Part shown: positions 29,555-38,567 of the stretch, one piece after another | Position numbering within the stretch: the first letter of the stretch is position 1 | Layout: each line of letters begins with the position of its first letter | Assembly (NCBI GenBank): GCA_028876335.1 | Contig: JAGWSG010000041.1 | Span: forward strand, 1 to 45,294 | From: Acidobacteriota bacterium | GTDB lineage: Bacteria; Acidobacteriota; Terriglobia; Terriglobales; Acidobacteriaceae | Reading direction: 5' to 3' | DNA length: 45,294 nucleotides | Position numbers and translations under genes: made by a program | The notes under the pieces: model-generated | The model's input: the letters and a program-made list of their open reading frames with translations, nothing else | What the model was told of the DNA's origin: nothing | Databases searched by the model: none

Positions 29555-29604
29555 GGCAGTCTGGTCTTCCAATCGAGCATGCGGCAACTCGACGGTTGTC
29601 GCGA

Positions 29605-29610
29605 TTATAG
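29605..29610 (-). promoter_or_regulatory. Candidate -10 box for the zinc-ribbon/J-like gene
   Basis: A perfect TATAAT on the minus strand 50 nt before the ATG at 29554, placing the transcript start near 29598 with a leader of about 44 nt. No -35 match at normal spacing was found. Confidence 0.4.
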
Positions 29611-29668
29611 AGGAGCTACGAGTGCCGTAAATGGGTAGCAAAGGCACATTTCCGTACAATGGTAAGGA

Positions 29669-31684
29669 ATGCCATTTATTGAACAATACGATGTGGCCGT
29701 GGTGGGCGCCGGGCACGCCGGGTGTGAAGCAGCCATGGCCGCTGCGCGCATGGGGCTGAAGACCGCCCTCATTACCATGAACCTCGACCTGATTGCCCAG
29801 ATGAGCTGTAACCCCGCGATAGGCGGCGTTGCCAAAGGCCATCTGGTCCGCGAGGTGGATGCTCTGGGCGGCATCATGGGCGAGGTCGCCGACGCAGTAG
29901 GTATTCAATTCCGGCTTCTGAATACTTCGCGGGGTCCTGCTGTGTGGAGTCCTCGCGCCCAGTGCGACAAGCAGCTTTACCGGGTGAAAATGCGTGAGGT
30001 TCTTGAGGCTCAGCCCGACCTGCACATCCGTCAGGCTGAAGTTATCGATCTGGTGATAGAAGAGCAGGGAATCGAGAGTGGGGATCAGCATACGGAGCTG
30101 GGTGAACTTCCCCGGCCGGAATGCAAGCACGGCCGTATCACCGGACTCAAACTCCGCGATGGCCGCCGTCTGATGGCAGGTGCCACCATTATCACCACCG
30201 GCACATTTCTGAATGGCCTGATTCATTGCGGTGAAGAACGCTATCCTGCAGGACGCAGTGGCGAGCCGGCGTCCGTTCTTCTGGGTGAAGCGCTACGCCG
30301 CCTCGGCCTGCGTACATGCCGCCTGAAGACAGGCACGCCGCCGCGGCTTGACGGACGCACCATTCACTGGAACCGCTTTGAGGAACAGCCCGGCGATGCG
30401 GAGCCGACGCCCTTCAGCTTCCGTACAAAGAAGATTGTGCAGCCGCAGGTGAGCTGCCACATTGCCTTCACCACGCCGGAGACACTGCAGCTTATCCGCG
30501 AGAACGTACACCGTTCCGCTATGTATTCCGGGCAGATTGAAGGCATAGGTCCGCGCTACTGCCCTTCAATTGAAGACAAGGTCGTGAAGTTTCCTGACAA
30601 GGTGCAGCATCAATTCTTTCTTGAGCCGGAGGGTCTCAACACGCACGAGGTTTACGTTAACGGCATGTCGACCTCGCTGCCCATGGAAGTCCAGTGGCAG
30701 ATCGTGCATTCGATTCCCGGACTTGAAGATGCGGAAATGCTGCGTCCTGGTTATGCCATTGAGTATGACTCGGTGGACGCAACGGAACTTGACCGCACGT
30801 TGCGCGTGAAGTCTTTTACAGGGCTTTATCTTGCAGGCCAGATCAACGGAACAAGCGGGTATGAAGAAGCCGCCTGCCAGGGCATCATGGCCGGTATCAA
30901 TGCCGCGCTGTGGCTCAAGGGTGAACCGCCCTTCACCATGGACCGCACAGAAGGCTACACCGGCATCCTTATTGACGATCTCATCTCGAAGGGCACTAAC
31001 GAGCCTTATCGCATGTTTACCTCACGTGCGGAGTTTCGCCTACACCTGCGTATCGATAACGCGGATCGCCGCCTGACACCGCACGGGCGCCACCTCGGGC
31101 TCATCGGCGACGAAGCCTGGGCCGACTACGAAGCAAAGCAGAAGCGGATGATCGCCCTTGAAACACTTCTGCGCACGCGCAAGGTGGATGCAGATGGGCT
31201 CTCCGCCGCAGGCTTCGGCGCTCTGAATGCAACGGCGGGTCTGACCTGGGCGCAATTGCTCAAGCGGCCTGAGGTAGGCATCGAGCCGGTGCTTCAGGCC
31301 GTTCATGGTGTGCTCGCGGAAGATCCGGAGCTCGTCGACTTCACGCGCGTAGCCGAGGATGCAGCCCTGCATCGTGCGGTCCTGCATAACGAAGCGCGCG
31401 CCGTCGAAACTGAAATCAAGTTCGCGGGTTATCTTGAGCAGCAGAAGAAATCCATCGAGAAGCTGAAGGCTGCAGAGGCGGTCACAATTCCCGAGTGGCT
31501 GGAGTACAGCGTGATCAGTGGACTTTCGCGCGAAATGCGCGAGAAGCTGGAGCGCGTGCGTCCCTCCACAATCGGCCAGGCAAGTCGCATTCCCGGCGTA
31601 ACGCCCGCGGCGCTCTCACTGGTGCATGTCTCCATAAAGGTGCAGGGCGCGCAACGGACAGCTACTTCAAAAACTGAGAATTGA
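29669..31684 (+). CDS. mnmG: tRNA uridine-5-carboxymethylaminomethyl modification enzyme MnmG (GidA)
   Basis: FAD-dependent subunit that, with MnmE, modifies U34 of several tRNAs. The 671-aa protein has the FAD-binding [12 protein letters not shown] at the N-terminus, the [23 protein letters not shown] signature in two parts, [12 protein letters not shown], and the C-terminal helical domain ([15 protein letters not shown]). It is a little longer than E. coli MnmG (629 aa), with extra residues around 125-150. TACAAT lies 8 nt before the ATG. mnmE is not in the window. Confidence 0.97.
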   Translation: MPFIEQYDVAVVGAGHAGCEAAMAAARMGLKTALITMNLDLIAQMSCNPAIGGVAKGHLVREVDALGGIMGEVADAVGIQFRLLNTSRGPAVWSPRAQCDKQLYRVKMREVLEAQPDLHIRQAEVIDLVIEEQGIESGDQHTELGELPRPECKHGRITGLKLRDGRRLMAGATIITTGTFLNGLIHCGEERYPAGRSGEPASVLLGEALRRLGLRTCRLKTGTPPRLDGRTIHWNRFEEQPGDAEPTPFSFRTKKIVQPQVSCHIAFTTPETLQLIRENVHRSAMYSGQIEGIGPRYCPSIEDKVVKFPDKVQHQFFLEPEGLNTHEVYVNGMSTSLPMEVQWQIVHSIPGLEDAEMLRPGYAIEYDSVDATELDRTLRVKSFTGLYLAGQINGTSGYEEAACQGIMAGINAALWLKGEPPFTMDRTEGYTGILIDDLISKGTNEPYRMFTSRAEFRLHLRIDNADRRLTPHGRHLGLIGDEAWADYEAKQKRMIALETLLRTRKVDADGLSAAGFGALNATAGLTWAQLLKRPEVGIEPVLQAVHGVLAEDPELVDFTRVAEDAALHRAVLHNEARAVETEIKFAGYLEQQKKSIEKLKAAEAVTIPEWLEYSVISGLSREMREKLERVRPSTIGQASRIPGVTPAALSLVHVSIKVQGAQRTATSKTEN

Positions 31685-31709
31685 GGCAAAGTCAGGTGTA
31701 CAGTGAGGC

Positions 31710-32894
31710 ATGCACGCACACAAGACTGTACTTCTTGCCGCACTTTTTGTGGTTTCACTGTCCCCTTGTGTTGCTCAAAACAAGGCAGAGTTTCGCGCGC
31801 GCGATCTTGGAGTTCCATTTGATGGAACGCCTGGTCCGCTTGATGCAATTACAGATGTGGCCGGCGTTGAAGTCGGCACCACCACTCTCATTAGCGGTGA
31901 CGGGCCACTCAAGGTTGGCATCGGCCCCATTCGTACAGGCGTGACAGTAATCTTTCCGCGGCCCAAGTTCAACGTGGACCCGGTTTATTCAGGCTGGTTC
32001 AGCCTGAACGGTAACGGCGAAATGACCGGAACTACCTGGGTTGAGGAATCGGGTCTCCTCTCCGGTCCGGTCGCAATCACCAATACTCATAGTGTCGGCA
32101 TAGTCCGCGACTCGATTATTGCTTGGGCGGTTGACCATCATTTAATGAAGGAAGATGAGTGGTCGCTGCCTGTGGTTGCGGAGACCTGGGACGGCTGGCT
32201 GAATGACATCAACGGTTTTCACGTGCATAAACCGGATGTGTATGCAGCGCTGGATGCAGCGCGTCCCGGGCCGGTGCCGGAAGGCAACACTGGTGGTGGC
32301 ACCGGTATGGTGTGCTACGGCTTCAAAGGCGGAACAGGTACAGCGTCGCGTGTGCTAAGCAAAAGCGATGGCGGCAATACCGTGGGTGTTCTGGTCCAAT
32401 GCAACTGTGGCAGACGCGCACAGCTCACCATTGCCGGTGTTCCCGTGGGCAAATTGATGCCAGGTAGTGAGCCGTACGCGCAGTTGCATCCCAATGCCCG
32501 ACCCGGCGACGATTCGCAAAGCGACGTGGGTTCCATCATCATTGTGGTGGCAACCAATGCTCCTCTGCTGCCGCATCAGCTCAAGCGACTTGCGCGCCGA
32601 GCATCACTTGGTCTGGCGCGCACAGGTTCGGTTTCCGGCAACGGCTCCGGCGACATCTTTATCGCGTTCTCCACAGCCAATCCTCACGCGGACCATCCAC
32701 CTGGACCAAACACAGTGCAAACGGTGTCGAACGATCGAATTACGCCATTATTTACCGCGACTGTAGAAGCCACCGAGGAAGCAATTGTGAATGCCATGGT
32801 CGGCGCGAAAACCATGACAGGCCCAACCGGACACACCGTCTATGCTTTGCCTCAGGATAGGCTGCAGCAGTTGCTCAATGAGTACAAGCGCTAG
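31710..32894 (+). CDS. Secreted S58 (DmpA/BapA-type) aminopeptidase
   Basis: Ntn-type self-cleaving peptidase; family members release N-terminal D- or L-residues or beta-amino acids. The 394-aa precursor has a signal peptide (HKTVLLAALFVVSLSPCVAQ). The family landmarks DAITDVAGVEVG, ITNTHSVGIVRD and GNTGGGTGMVCYGFKGG are present. The autocleavage site and nucleophile are Gly-Ser275 in SDVGSIIIVVATNAPLL. TACAGT ends 5 nt before the ATG. It follows mnmG after 25 bp, but the products are not obviously related in function. Confidence 0.92.
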   Translation: MHAHKTVLLAALFVVSLSPCVAQNKAEFRARDLGVPFDGTPGPLDAITDVAGVEVGTTTLISGDGPLKVGIGPIRTGVTVIFPRPKFNVDPVYSGWFSLNGNGEMTGTTWVEESGLLSGPVAITNTHSVGIVRDSIIAWAVDHHLMKEDEWSLPVVAETWDGWLNDINGFHVHKPDVYAALDAARPGPVPEGNTGGGTGMVCYGFKGGTGTASRVLSKSDGGNTVGVLVQCNCGRRAQLTIAGVPVGKLMPGSEPYAQLHPNARPGDDSQSDVGSIIIVVATNAPLLPHQLKRLARRASLGLARTGSVSGNGSGDIFIAFSTANPHADHPPGPNTVQTVSNDRITPLFTATVEATEEAIVNAMVGAKTMTGPTGHTVYALPQDRLQQLLNEYKR

Positions 32895-32916
32895 TTCTGT
32901 CCAGATTTATGGATTC

Positions 32917-33489
32917 TTATTTCTGCTTGTCGTCCCGTCTTAAGACGGCTGGCAAATGGAAAGCGTGGTTGGATTTGGATCCATTCTTACCCTTTTCCGT
33001 CGAATCTTCGCGCACAAGTGTGCGTTGGGAGTTCATGCATACCCAACGGCCACGCAGCCTCTGAAAGACATGCGTAAATACGCCTTTATCGTCCACAGGG
33101 CCGTCTTCCGTCTGGTGGTGAAGAACGTAGGTTCCATTGATGACTGCGGCGTCGCCAATAATGCGCACGGTGATGACTTTCTGTTTCAGCCATAACGATT
33201 TATCGTGACCCGAAATCAGATAAGCAACCATCTGGTTGCGTGTGGAGATGTCGCCTGTAGCCGCCACGTCGACAAAAAGCGGTGAAAGTACCAGTTCAAG
33301 GCCATATTGGTCACGCGTATTGATCGCGTTGGACCACGCATCCTCAACTTTTTGAAATTCTGCAAGCGACTGGGGTGACGTAGACATCACGTTGGTCTGC
33401 AAAGGGGCGGCTAATGCAGTGCGGGAAGACGCTCCAAATGCGGCGAATCCAAGAATTGTGAGGAGAATAGAACGAATCATGAAGGCCAA
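32917..33489 (-). CDS. Secreted SnoaL/DUF4440-like protein
   Basis: A 190-aa protein with a signal peptide (residues 1-28, ending near ALAAP) and an NTF2-like fold typical of DUF4440/SnoaL proteins: FQKVEDAWSNAINTRDQYGLELVLSPLFVDV and the later strands VITVRIIGDAAVINGTYVLH and GRWVCMNSQRTL. A Lys/Asn/Ser-rich tail of ~25 residues follows. The function is unknown; such proteins bind or turn over small hydrophobic molecules. It ends 22 nt after the peptidase gene on the other strand and lies 78 bp past the Crp/Fnr gene. Confidence 0.8.
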   Translation of the reverse strand: MAFMIRSILLTILGFAAFGASSRTALAAPLQTNVMSTSPQSLAEFQKVEDAWSNAINTRDQYGLELVLSPLFVDVAATGDISTRNQMVAYLISGHDKSLWLKQKVITVRIIGDAAVINGTYVLHHQTEDGPVDDKGVFTHVFQRLRGRWVCMNSQRTLVREDSTEKGKNGSKSNHAFHLPAVLRRDDKQK

Positions 33490-33567
33490 TTACTCCCTTA
33501 GAAAATCATAGCTCCCCGCGCCGCTAGTGAGAGCTATGGCCGGCGTCCGCAGGAGAAAAATTTTCAG

Positions 33568-34332
33568 TTAAAGAAGTGATTCGAGAGCATAGGAGTTCTC
33601 GATTTTGATCATGGCCTTGCGAATCGATATCCAGCCCTTTTTTCTGAATTGGCCCAGCGTGCGAGTGACTGTTTCTCTTGTGGTCACGGCCATTGATGCC
33701 ATTTCTTCATGTGTGAGTAACTGCGGAAAACTCACTTTCCCATCAACATCCCGCATGCCTATCTGCTGGCCAAGATCTACTACAAGACGTCCCAGCCGGG
33801 CCGCCACAGATTCAGGACCTGCAATGCGGCAGGTAGACTGCAGCGCGAAGCGATATTCAAATCCCAGGCACCGCGTTGCGCGCACTGCTGCTTCCTGATG
33901 CGTTGCAAGAAATTGCAGAAAAAGGCTTCTCTCAATTGGTTTGATCTGGGATACAGTCAGTGACTCTGCGGAGACTTCATGGACGCCGTGGTTCAGCACC
34001 GCGTAAAGCCCGAGCATGGTGCCCGGACTGGCAACCCGTACCACAGTTTGTCTTTCTCCAGGTCTTCCAACGGAGAGCTTCAGATAGCCGTTGCAGACTA
34101 CGTAGACGCAGCGAGCTTCCTCGCCTTGCGTGAAGAGAGTTGTCTGTGCGGGGAGATAAGTGGTCGCCGCAATCAGATCCCTCTCCGTCTGTATGGCGTC
34201 TCCCAGAGAGCAGAACCATCCTGATCGTGTCTGATCGCAGGCCGCGCATTCAACAGGTGAGTCATCCGCAAGGCGTATGCTTCTTCGTCGAGTGGTTCTG
34301 ACAAGCTGGGGTTCTTCAATTAGTGCGCCCAT
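33568..34332 (-). CDS. Crp/Fnr-family regulator with N-terminal cysteine cluster
   Basis: Transcription factor of 254 aa, divergent from the cytochrome operon. It has an N-terminal Cys29-x2-Cys32-x8-Cys41 set, like the FNR layout though with different spacing, a cNMP-type beta-roll (LPAQTTLFTQGEEARCVYVV...), further Cys75 and Cys80, the dimer helix, and a winged helix-turn-helix near 205-235. The recognition helix reads R-E-T-V-T-R (219-224). It keeps the CRP residues Arg, Glu and Arg that read TGTGA, and differs from FNR (V-E-T-I-S-R). Two such TGTGA palindromes lie between this gene and the cytochromes. The cysteines could hold an Fe-S cluster or act as a thiol switch; that is inference. 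Confidence 0.9.
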   Translation of the reverse strand: MGALIEEPQLVRTTRRRSIRLADDSPVECAACDQTRSGWFCSLGDAIQTERDLIAATTYLPAQTTLFTQGEEARCVYVVCNGYLKLSVGRPGERQTVVRVASPGTMLGLYAVLNHGVHEVSAESLTVSQIKPIERSLFLQFLATHQEAAVRATRCLGFEYRFALQSTCRIAGPESVAARLGRLVVDLGQQIGMRDVDGKVSFPQLLTHEEMASMAVTTRETVTRTLGQFRKKGWISIRKAMIKIENSYALESLL

Positions 34333-34417
34333 AGTTTCCGTCCTCAGGCGATCGAATCAGGTGCCGAGAACCGCAATACGAGCTCATGTCAATGGTAGAT
34401 TGCGATACACAACACTT

Positions 34418-34431
34418 TTGATCAATATCTG
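34418..34431. promoter_or_regulatory. Weak FNR-like half-palindrome
   Basis: TTGAT-CAAT-ATCTG matches the FNR consensus TTGAT-N4-ATCAA at 8 of 10 positions. It is nearest the regulator gene. Such a match can arise by chance in AT-rich DNA, and the recognition helix of the neighbouring protein favours TGTGA instead. Confidence 0.25.
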
Positions 34432-34459
34432 AGTGTCGCGGAGAAAGTGTTTTCTCTGC

Positions 34460-34475
34460 TGTGACCAAGCTCACA
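34460..34475. promoter_or_regulatory. Perfect CRP-type operator TGTGA-N6-TCACA
   Basis: TGTGACCAAGCTCACA is a full match to the CRP core palindrome. Its centre (34467.5) is 125 bp from that of the second site, close to twelve helical turns, and 135 bp upstream of the regulator's ATG. It could serve autoregulation or looping. Confidence 0.65.
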
Positions 34476-34584
34476 TTCCATCAAGGAGCATTTTTCAGCG
34501 GTGTTTCCAGCATTTCCAAAGCAAAGGTTAAAGCCTGCAGCCAAATTTTTGGTTTCGATCTCCAAAATGAACGATTTGTAACCC

Positions 34585-34600
34585 TGTGATGGGAGTCACG
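34585..34600. promoter_or_regulatory. Second CRP-type operator TGTGA-N6-TCACG
   Basis: TGTGATGGGAGTCACG matches the CRP core at nine of ten positions, centre 34592.5. A TAGGAT -10-like box at 34622-34627 predicts a start near 34634, about 41.5 bp from this centre, the standard class II activation distance. This suggests direct activation of the cytochrome operon. Confidence 0.6.
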
Positions 34601-34621
34601 GGTTTTTGAGTGCAAAAAACA

Positions 34622-34627
34622 TAGGAT
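34622..34627 (+). promoter_or_regulatory. Candidate -10 box of the cytochrome operon
   Basis: TAGGAT about 32 bp downstream of the second CRP-type palindrome's centre, with no -35 box, as expected for an activator-dependent promoter. It implies a leader of about 150 nt before the ATG at 34782. TATGTA at 34650-34655 is an alternative. Confidence 0.35.
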
Positions 34628-34781
34628 GCTGAGTGTGAAACGAACTTTGTATGTATCGGGTTCGGATTTAACGTCGAAACAGAAAGCGCTGGGCATCTTT
34701 GTGCGTTGAAAGCAAGATGGTTACGCTTGATAGTTCGATTTGGGTTGCAGGTAGTAGTAATTGAGTTTGAGGTGGCTATTG

Positions 34782-35717
34782 ATGCAGAACTTCATGATTT
34801 CAACACTAAAGAGAATGTTTCCTGCCGGGCCGGTTTCCCGCTGGGGATTGAAGACTGGACTGGTTCTCCTGGGAGCGGCCTTGGTGTTCGCTGTCCCGGC
34901 TGGCGCTCAGCAGAAGGATACGGCTTCGAACGGATTCGTGGGCTCAGATACGTGCGCGACCTGCCACGAGGATGTGGTTAAGGGCTTTGCGTCAAACCCC
35001 CACGTAAAAATGGCGGAGATGCATGGCAAGAATGGAATTACTTGTGAGAACTGCCATGGACCGGGTCAGGCACACGTAGAGGGCGGCGGCGACAAGACCA
35101 AGATCTTCAATCCGGCCAAGGCGCCCGCCAAGGAGGTTGATGCCAAGTGCCTGAGCTGCCACGCCGGTGAGCATGCAAATTTTGCGCGTTCTCCGCATGC
35201 CAAGGCAAACGTCAGTTGCATTGATTGCCATAGCGTCCACGCATCGAAGGCTGACGCCCATTTGCTGAAGGCTTCTCAGCCAGCATTGTGCTTCCAGTGC
35301 CACTCCGATGTGAAGCCGGCGTTCAACATGCCTTTCCACCACAAGGTGAATGAAGGCCTGGTGAGTTGCTCGGACTGCCACAACCCTCACGGCACCTTCG
35401 GTCCCAACAATCTCAGGTCCACTGCGGACATGAACGCAGTTTGCACAAAGTGCCATACCGATACGCGTGGACCATTTGTGTTTGAACACGCTGCGGTCAA
35501 GGCGGAAGGCTGCGTCGGCTGCCATACACCTCATGGATCGCAGAACGCGCGCCTGCTGAATGTGCCGAATATCAACGCACTCTGCAATCAGTGCCATAGT
35601 CCGGTTGCCAATGCAACCGTTCACGGACTGGATGCAGGTTCTGCCTCGCAAAACTCGTGCATTGATTGCCACACCATGATTCACGGTTCAAACCTGAGTC
35701 AGGCCTTTATCCGCTAG
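34782..35717 (+). CDS. Decahaem c-type cytochrome, DmsE/MtrA family
   Basis: Periplasmic multihaem cytochrome that sits inside an MtrB/PioB-type barrel and passes electrons across the outer membrane. I start at the ATG at 34782, with GAGG 10 nt upstream; a TTG 21 nt earlier is in frame. The 311-aa precursor has a signal peptide (cleavage after about VPAGAQ) and exactly ten CxxCH motifs (first Cys58), with many extra His-containing HGS/HNPHG/HTPHG pieces that supply axial ligands. The ten haems, the length and the repeat of two pentahaem halves match MtrA, DmsE and PioA. The following gene encodes the matching barrel. The electron direction (export to metals or oxidation of Fe(II)) cannot be told from sequence. 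Confidence 0.95.
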   Translation: MQNFMISTLKRMFPAGPVSRWGLKTGLVLLGAALVFAVPAGAQQKDTASNGFVGSDTCATCHEDVVKGFASNPHVKMAEMHGKNGITCENCHGPGQAHVEGGGDKTKIFNPAKAPAKEVDAKCLSCHAGEHANFARSPHAKANVSCIDCHSVHASKADAHLLKASQPALCFQCHSDVKPAFNMPFHHKVNEGLVSCSDCHNPHGTFGPNNLRSTADMNAVCTKCHTDTRGPFVFEHAAVKAEGCVGCHTPHGSQNARLLNVPNINALCNQCHSPVANATVHGLDAGSASQNSCIDCHTMIHGSNLSQAFIR

Positions 35718-35733
35718 GTGCACAGGAGCTGCT

Positions 35734-35762
35734 GGTGCCAGGACTCTCATGAGCCTGGCACC
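35734..35762 (+). other. Intercistronic hairpin (mtrA-like/mtrB-like gap)
   Basis: GGTGCCAGG and CCTGGCACC form a 9-bp perfect stem around an 11-nt loop that itself contains CTCATGAG. No T-run follows, so it probably affects RNA processing or stability rather than ending transcription. Confidence 0.55.
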
Positions 35763-35814
35763 GTTCAAAGGGATCACGTCGCAGGGAGCGACCTTAGTTA
35801 AGTGAGGCTTCATT

Positions 35815-38409
35815 ATGAAGAAAATGATTCAGATTTCGCAGCTGACAAGCGGATTGCCCATTAGAGGCATCGCTTGGAATGCCGCCGTGGGTCTCGGGAT
35901 AGGAGCATTGTTGGCTTTGTCTGGAGCAGTTATTGCCCAGGCACAGGAAGCTGCAACTGAAAACCAGCCGGCACCGACACACTTTACCGTGCCGGAAGGA
36001 TTTTCAAGCCACGCTACCGTTGATGTTGGCGGGCACATATCCTCGGTGACGGGTAGTCCTGCCATGTACAGCACACTGGTCAATCAACAATCGGGTCCGC
36101 GTATCCTGGGTCAGACATTCCGGATGCGCGCTTTGCCGGGGACGAAACACACCTGGGTTGACTCGCTCACTGCAGTGAGTGGTGGATTTGGTGGTGACCC
36201 CGTATCGTTCGCTCGCCTGGACTTCTCAAAGGGAACGACATATGACTTCTCTGGAGTCTTCCGCCGCGGCCGGCAGTACTTTGATTACGGCCTGCTAGGC
36301 AATCCCAATATTGCTCCAGGCAAATCGATACCGATCGGTCCAAGCGCTTCGCCGACCGGAAGCATCCCCTGGGGACCGGTGAATCACTCGTCGGTACTGT
36401 TTAACACCGTACGACGCATGACTGACACAAGTCTGACCATCCTGCCCGTGGCTCGGGTTACTTATCGCTTTGGCTATGCCCAGAACGTCATGGAAGGTCC
36501 AACGCTGAGTCCGAGTTACACGATTATGAAGTACAACGCGCTGCTCCGGCAGTATCAGAGGAACAGCACGGACGACTTCTCGGGAGCCATTGAGTGGAAG
36601 CCGGTACCCACAACACGGCTGACCTACGAAGAGCGCATTACCCACTACAAGGCGGACAGCTTCTTCACGCTGGATCCGAATGGTTTCCTTGTGCAGGAAG
36701 CCGATGGCACGCCGGCATATTTGGGTAACTGGAACAGCCAAAGCCCGTATTCATCCAGCGCCTGCAATGCAGCCAGCATGGGTGGCGGAGACATGCTATC
36801 ACCTGCCAACACATCGGGTGGATTGCCGATCATCAATCCGGCCTGCTCTGTGGTGACAAGCTATACGCGTACGCAGCCAACGCGAATTCTGACTCCAACT
36901 TCCATCTTTCGTTTGCAGAGTTCGAGTATCAAGAACCTGACGATGAACGGCATGATCAGCTATACGCGTGGCAACATGAATTTGCCTGCGTACTATGAAG
37001 ATGTGCAAGGTCTGAATACCGGTTCGACCAGCGCCGTGCGTGAAAGCACATATTCTGGCGGCTATGCTTCAGCGCATCGGTCGGTAACCTCCGTGGACTT
37101 TGGCGTGGTATGGCAGGTGGCACCCGCCTTCAGTCTCGCGGATCAAATCGATTATTGGAACATCCAGGAACCGGGGACATCTCTGGTACCTGCACCGGCG
37201 ACACTGTCGACCCCGGGTGCCCCGAACCAGACCATTACCTATACCGGGCCATTGACACCCGGAACCGGTTCTTTGCCGCACGGTATCGATGGAGTATTGA
37301 AGCCGAATTTCTATGGCGACAAGATGACATCGAATCTGTTTACGGCGAGCTGGGATGTAAATCCACGGGTGCACTTTGCCCTGGGTTATCGCCACAAATC
37401 GCAGCGCATCTCTCAAGGTGAGCCGCACAATATTCCGATTCCCGCAGAAGAGAACGATCCCATCAACGGTTACGTGAACATTGCAACGGATGGCGGCATC
37501 CTCAATGTTGCGCTTCGCCCGACGGCAAAATGGGATGTCAACGGCACGATTGAAATCGCCTATTCTGACAATGCATTCACGTCAGTGAGCCCACGGCAGT
37601 TCAAGCAATATCGCATTCACACAAAGTACCGTCCAACCAAGTGGGCCATTCTGAACGGTTCGTTCAGTGATCGTGAGAGGCATAACAATACCTTCAATAA
37701 CCAGATCGATCAGGATGCGGACGACTACATCTACCAGGGACCGCTGGATCATGTTGACCAGAGCCGCTGGTTCGGTGTGGGGGCTTCGCTTGCGCCAAGT
37801 GAGAAGTTCTCTATCGATATGAACTACGGTTACAACGACGTCTACACGGCGACTAATATTTGCTTCACCAGTGCTGCTAGCGCAACACAGGCTGGCACCG
37901 CAACCACCAGGCCAGACGGAACACCGGCGATATGCCCAGGCATCTTCGCTCGTGGTTCGACGACAATCCTTGTGGACTGGTTCGCGCGCGACTTTATGGA
38001 TGCGCCAACTCAGTTTGGAAATGTGGCACTGAGCGTTGAACCCCTGAAGAAGATTAGGGCGGACCTTGGCTACACAGTCAGCTCGGTCAACGGGAATCAG
38101 TTCTTTACTGATGCCCGCGCCGTCAATGGCTCACTCGCCTCAACTTACCAGTCTCCGTTTGTCAAATTGGCCTGGACCTTGCGCCCTGGTCTGACATGGA
38201 AGGCGGAGTACAACTTCTATGGATATGGAGAAGGTGGTGCTTCCGGTGCGCAGTACTGCAGCACTTCAACATCTCCAACAGCAACAATCGTGCCTTGCGC
38301 CGACATGACGCTGGCAACCGGCCGTAATGCTCCAACTTCGGCTGGATACACCGCGCCACGCAACTTCCACGCGAATAACGTGACGTTTGCAATGCGCTAC
38401 GAATTCTGA
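35815..38409 (+). CDS. MtrB/PioB-family outer-membrane beta-barrel
   Basis: Outer-membrane sheath for the decahaem cytochrome. The 864-aa precursor has a signal peptide (cleavage after about IAQAQ), a short N-terminal part, then beta-strand-rich sequence with alternating residues to a terminal Phe (FAMRYEF), as in MtrB/PioB. Family features seen are the early DVGGHISSVTG strand, FRRGRQYFDYGLLG near 140, and a C-terminal half of long strands. The CxxC near the N-terminus of Shewanella MtrB is missing; the few Cys residues lie in predicted loops. It is 97 bp from the cytochrome gene, with GAGG 9 nt before the ATG. The family is diverse, so I rely on both sequence layout and the adjacent decahaem gene. 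Confidence 0.88.
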   Translation: MKKMIQISQLTSGLPIRGIAWNAAVGLGIGALLALSGAVIAQAQEAATENQPAPTHFTVPEGFSSHATVDVGGHISSVTGSPAMYSTLVNQQSGPRILGQTFRMRALPGTKHTWVDSLTAVSGGFGGDPVSFARLDFSKGTTYDFSGVFRRGRQYFDYGLLGNPNIAPGKSIPIGPSASPTGSIPWGPVNHSSVLFNTVRRMTDTSLTILPVARVTYRFGYAQNVMEGPTLSPSYTIMKYNALLRQYQRNSTDDFSGAIEWKPVPTTRLTYEERITHYKADSFFTLDPNGFLVQEADGTPAYLGNWNSQSPYSSSACNAASMGGGDMLSPANTSGGLPIINPACSVVTSYTRTQPTRILTPTSIFRLQSSSIKNLTMNGMISYTRGNMNLPAYYEDVQGLNTGSTSAVRESTYSGGYASAHRSVTSVDFGVVWQVAPAFSLADQIDYWNIQEPGTSLVPAPATLSTPGAPNQTITYTGPLTPGTGSLPHGIDGVLKPNFYGDKMTSNLFTASWDVNPRVHFALGYRHKSQRISQGEPHNIPIPAEENDPINGYVNIATDGGILNVALRPTAKWDVNGTIEIAYSDNAFTSVSPRQFKQYRIHTKYRPTKWAILNGSFSDRERHNNTFNNQIDQDADDYIYQGPLDHVDQSRWFGVGASLAPSEKFSIDMNYGYNDVYTATNICFTSAASATQAGTATTRPDGTPAICPGIFARGSTTILVDWFARDFMDAPTQFGNVALSVEPLKKIRADLGYTVSSVNGNQFFTDARAVNGSLASTYQSPFVKLAWTLRPGLTWKAEYNFYGYGEGGASGAQYCSTSTSPTATIVPCADMTLATGRNAPTSAGYTAPRNFHANNVTFAMRYEF

Positions 38410-38468
38410 AGATGGATCGTAGATCCGTGAACAGAATCATGCAGTTAAGAACAACTTGAGTACAACCG

Positions 38469-38495
38469 TGGAACCCGGCAAATACCCGGGTTCCA
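38469..38495 (+). other. Intercistronic hairpin (mtrB-like/cytochrome gap)
   Basis: TGGAACCCGG and CCGGGTTCCA form a perfect 10-bp stem with a 7-nt loop, 60 nt past the barrel gene. No T-run follows. It may act as partial terminator or 3'-end stabiliser between the barrel and the small cytochromes. Confidence 0.6.
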
Positions 38496-38567
38496 TGCAG
38501 TTCACAAACAGGATTTAGGTGGTCACAGGGGACAGTGAGAGGTTTGCACCCAGAAGGAGCTTTCCAG

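Noticed and set aside
29555-30226. Long upstream extension of the zinc-ribbon/J-like frame on the minus strand
   Set aside because: It runs antisense through the mnmG coding region, including the conserved FAD motif. The MSQCACG start at 29554 gives a complete domain order.
34476-34584. Small gene between the two CRP-type sites
   Set aside because: No open frame with a start signal; AT-rich regulatory DNA is the simpler reading.
34992-35684. Minus-strand open frame of 230 codons opposite the decahaem gene
   Set aside because: It arises because repeated CxxCH codons read in reverse avoid stops; no protein-like features.
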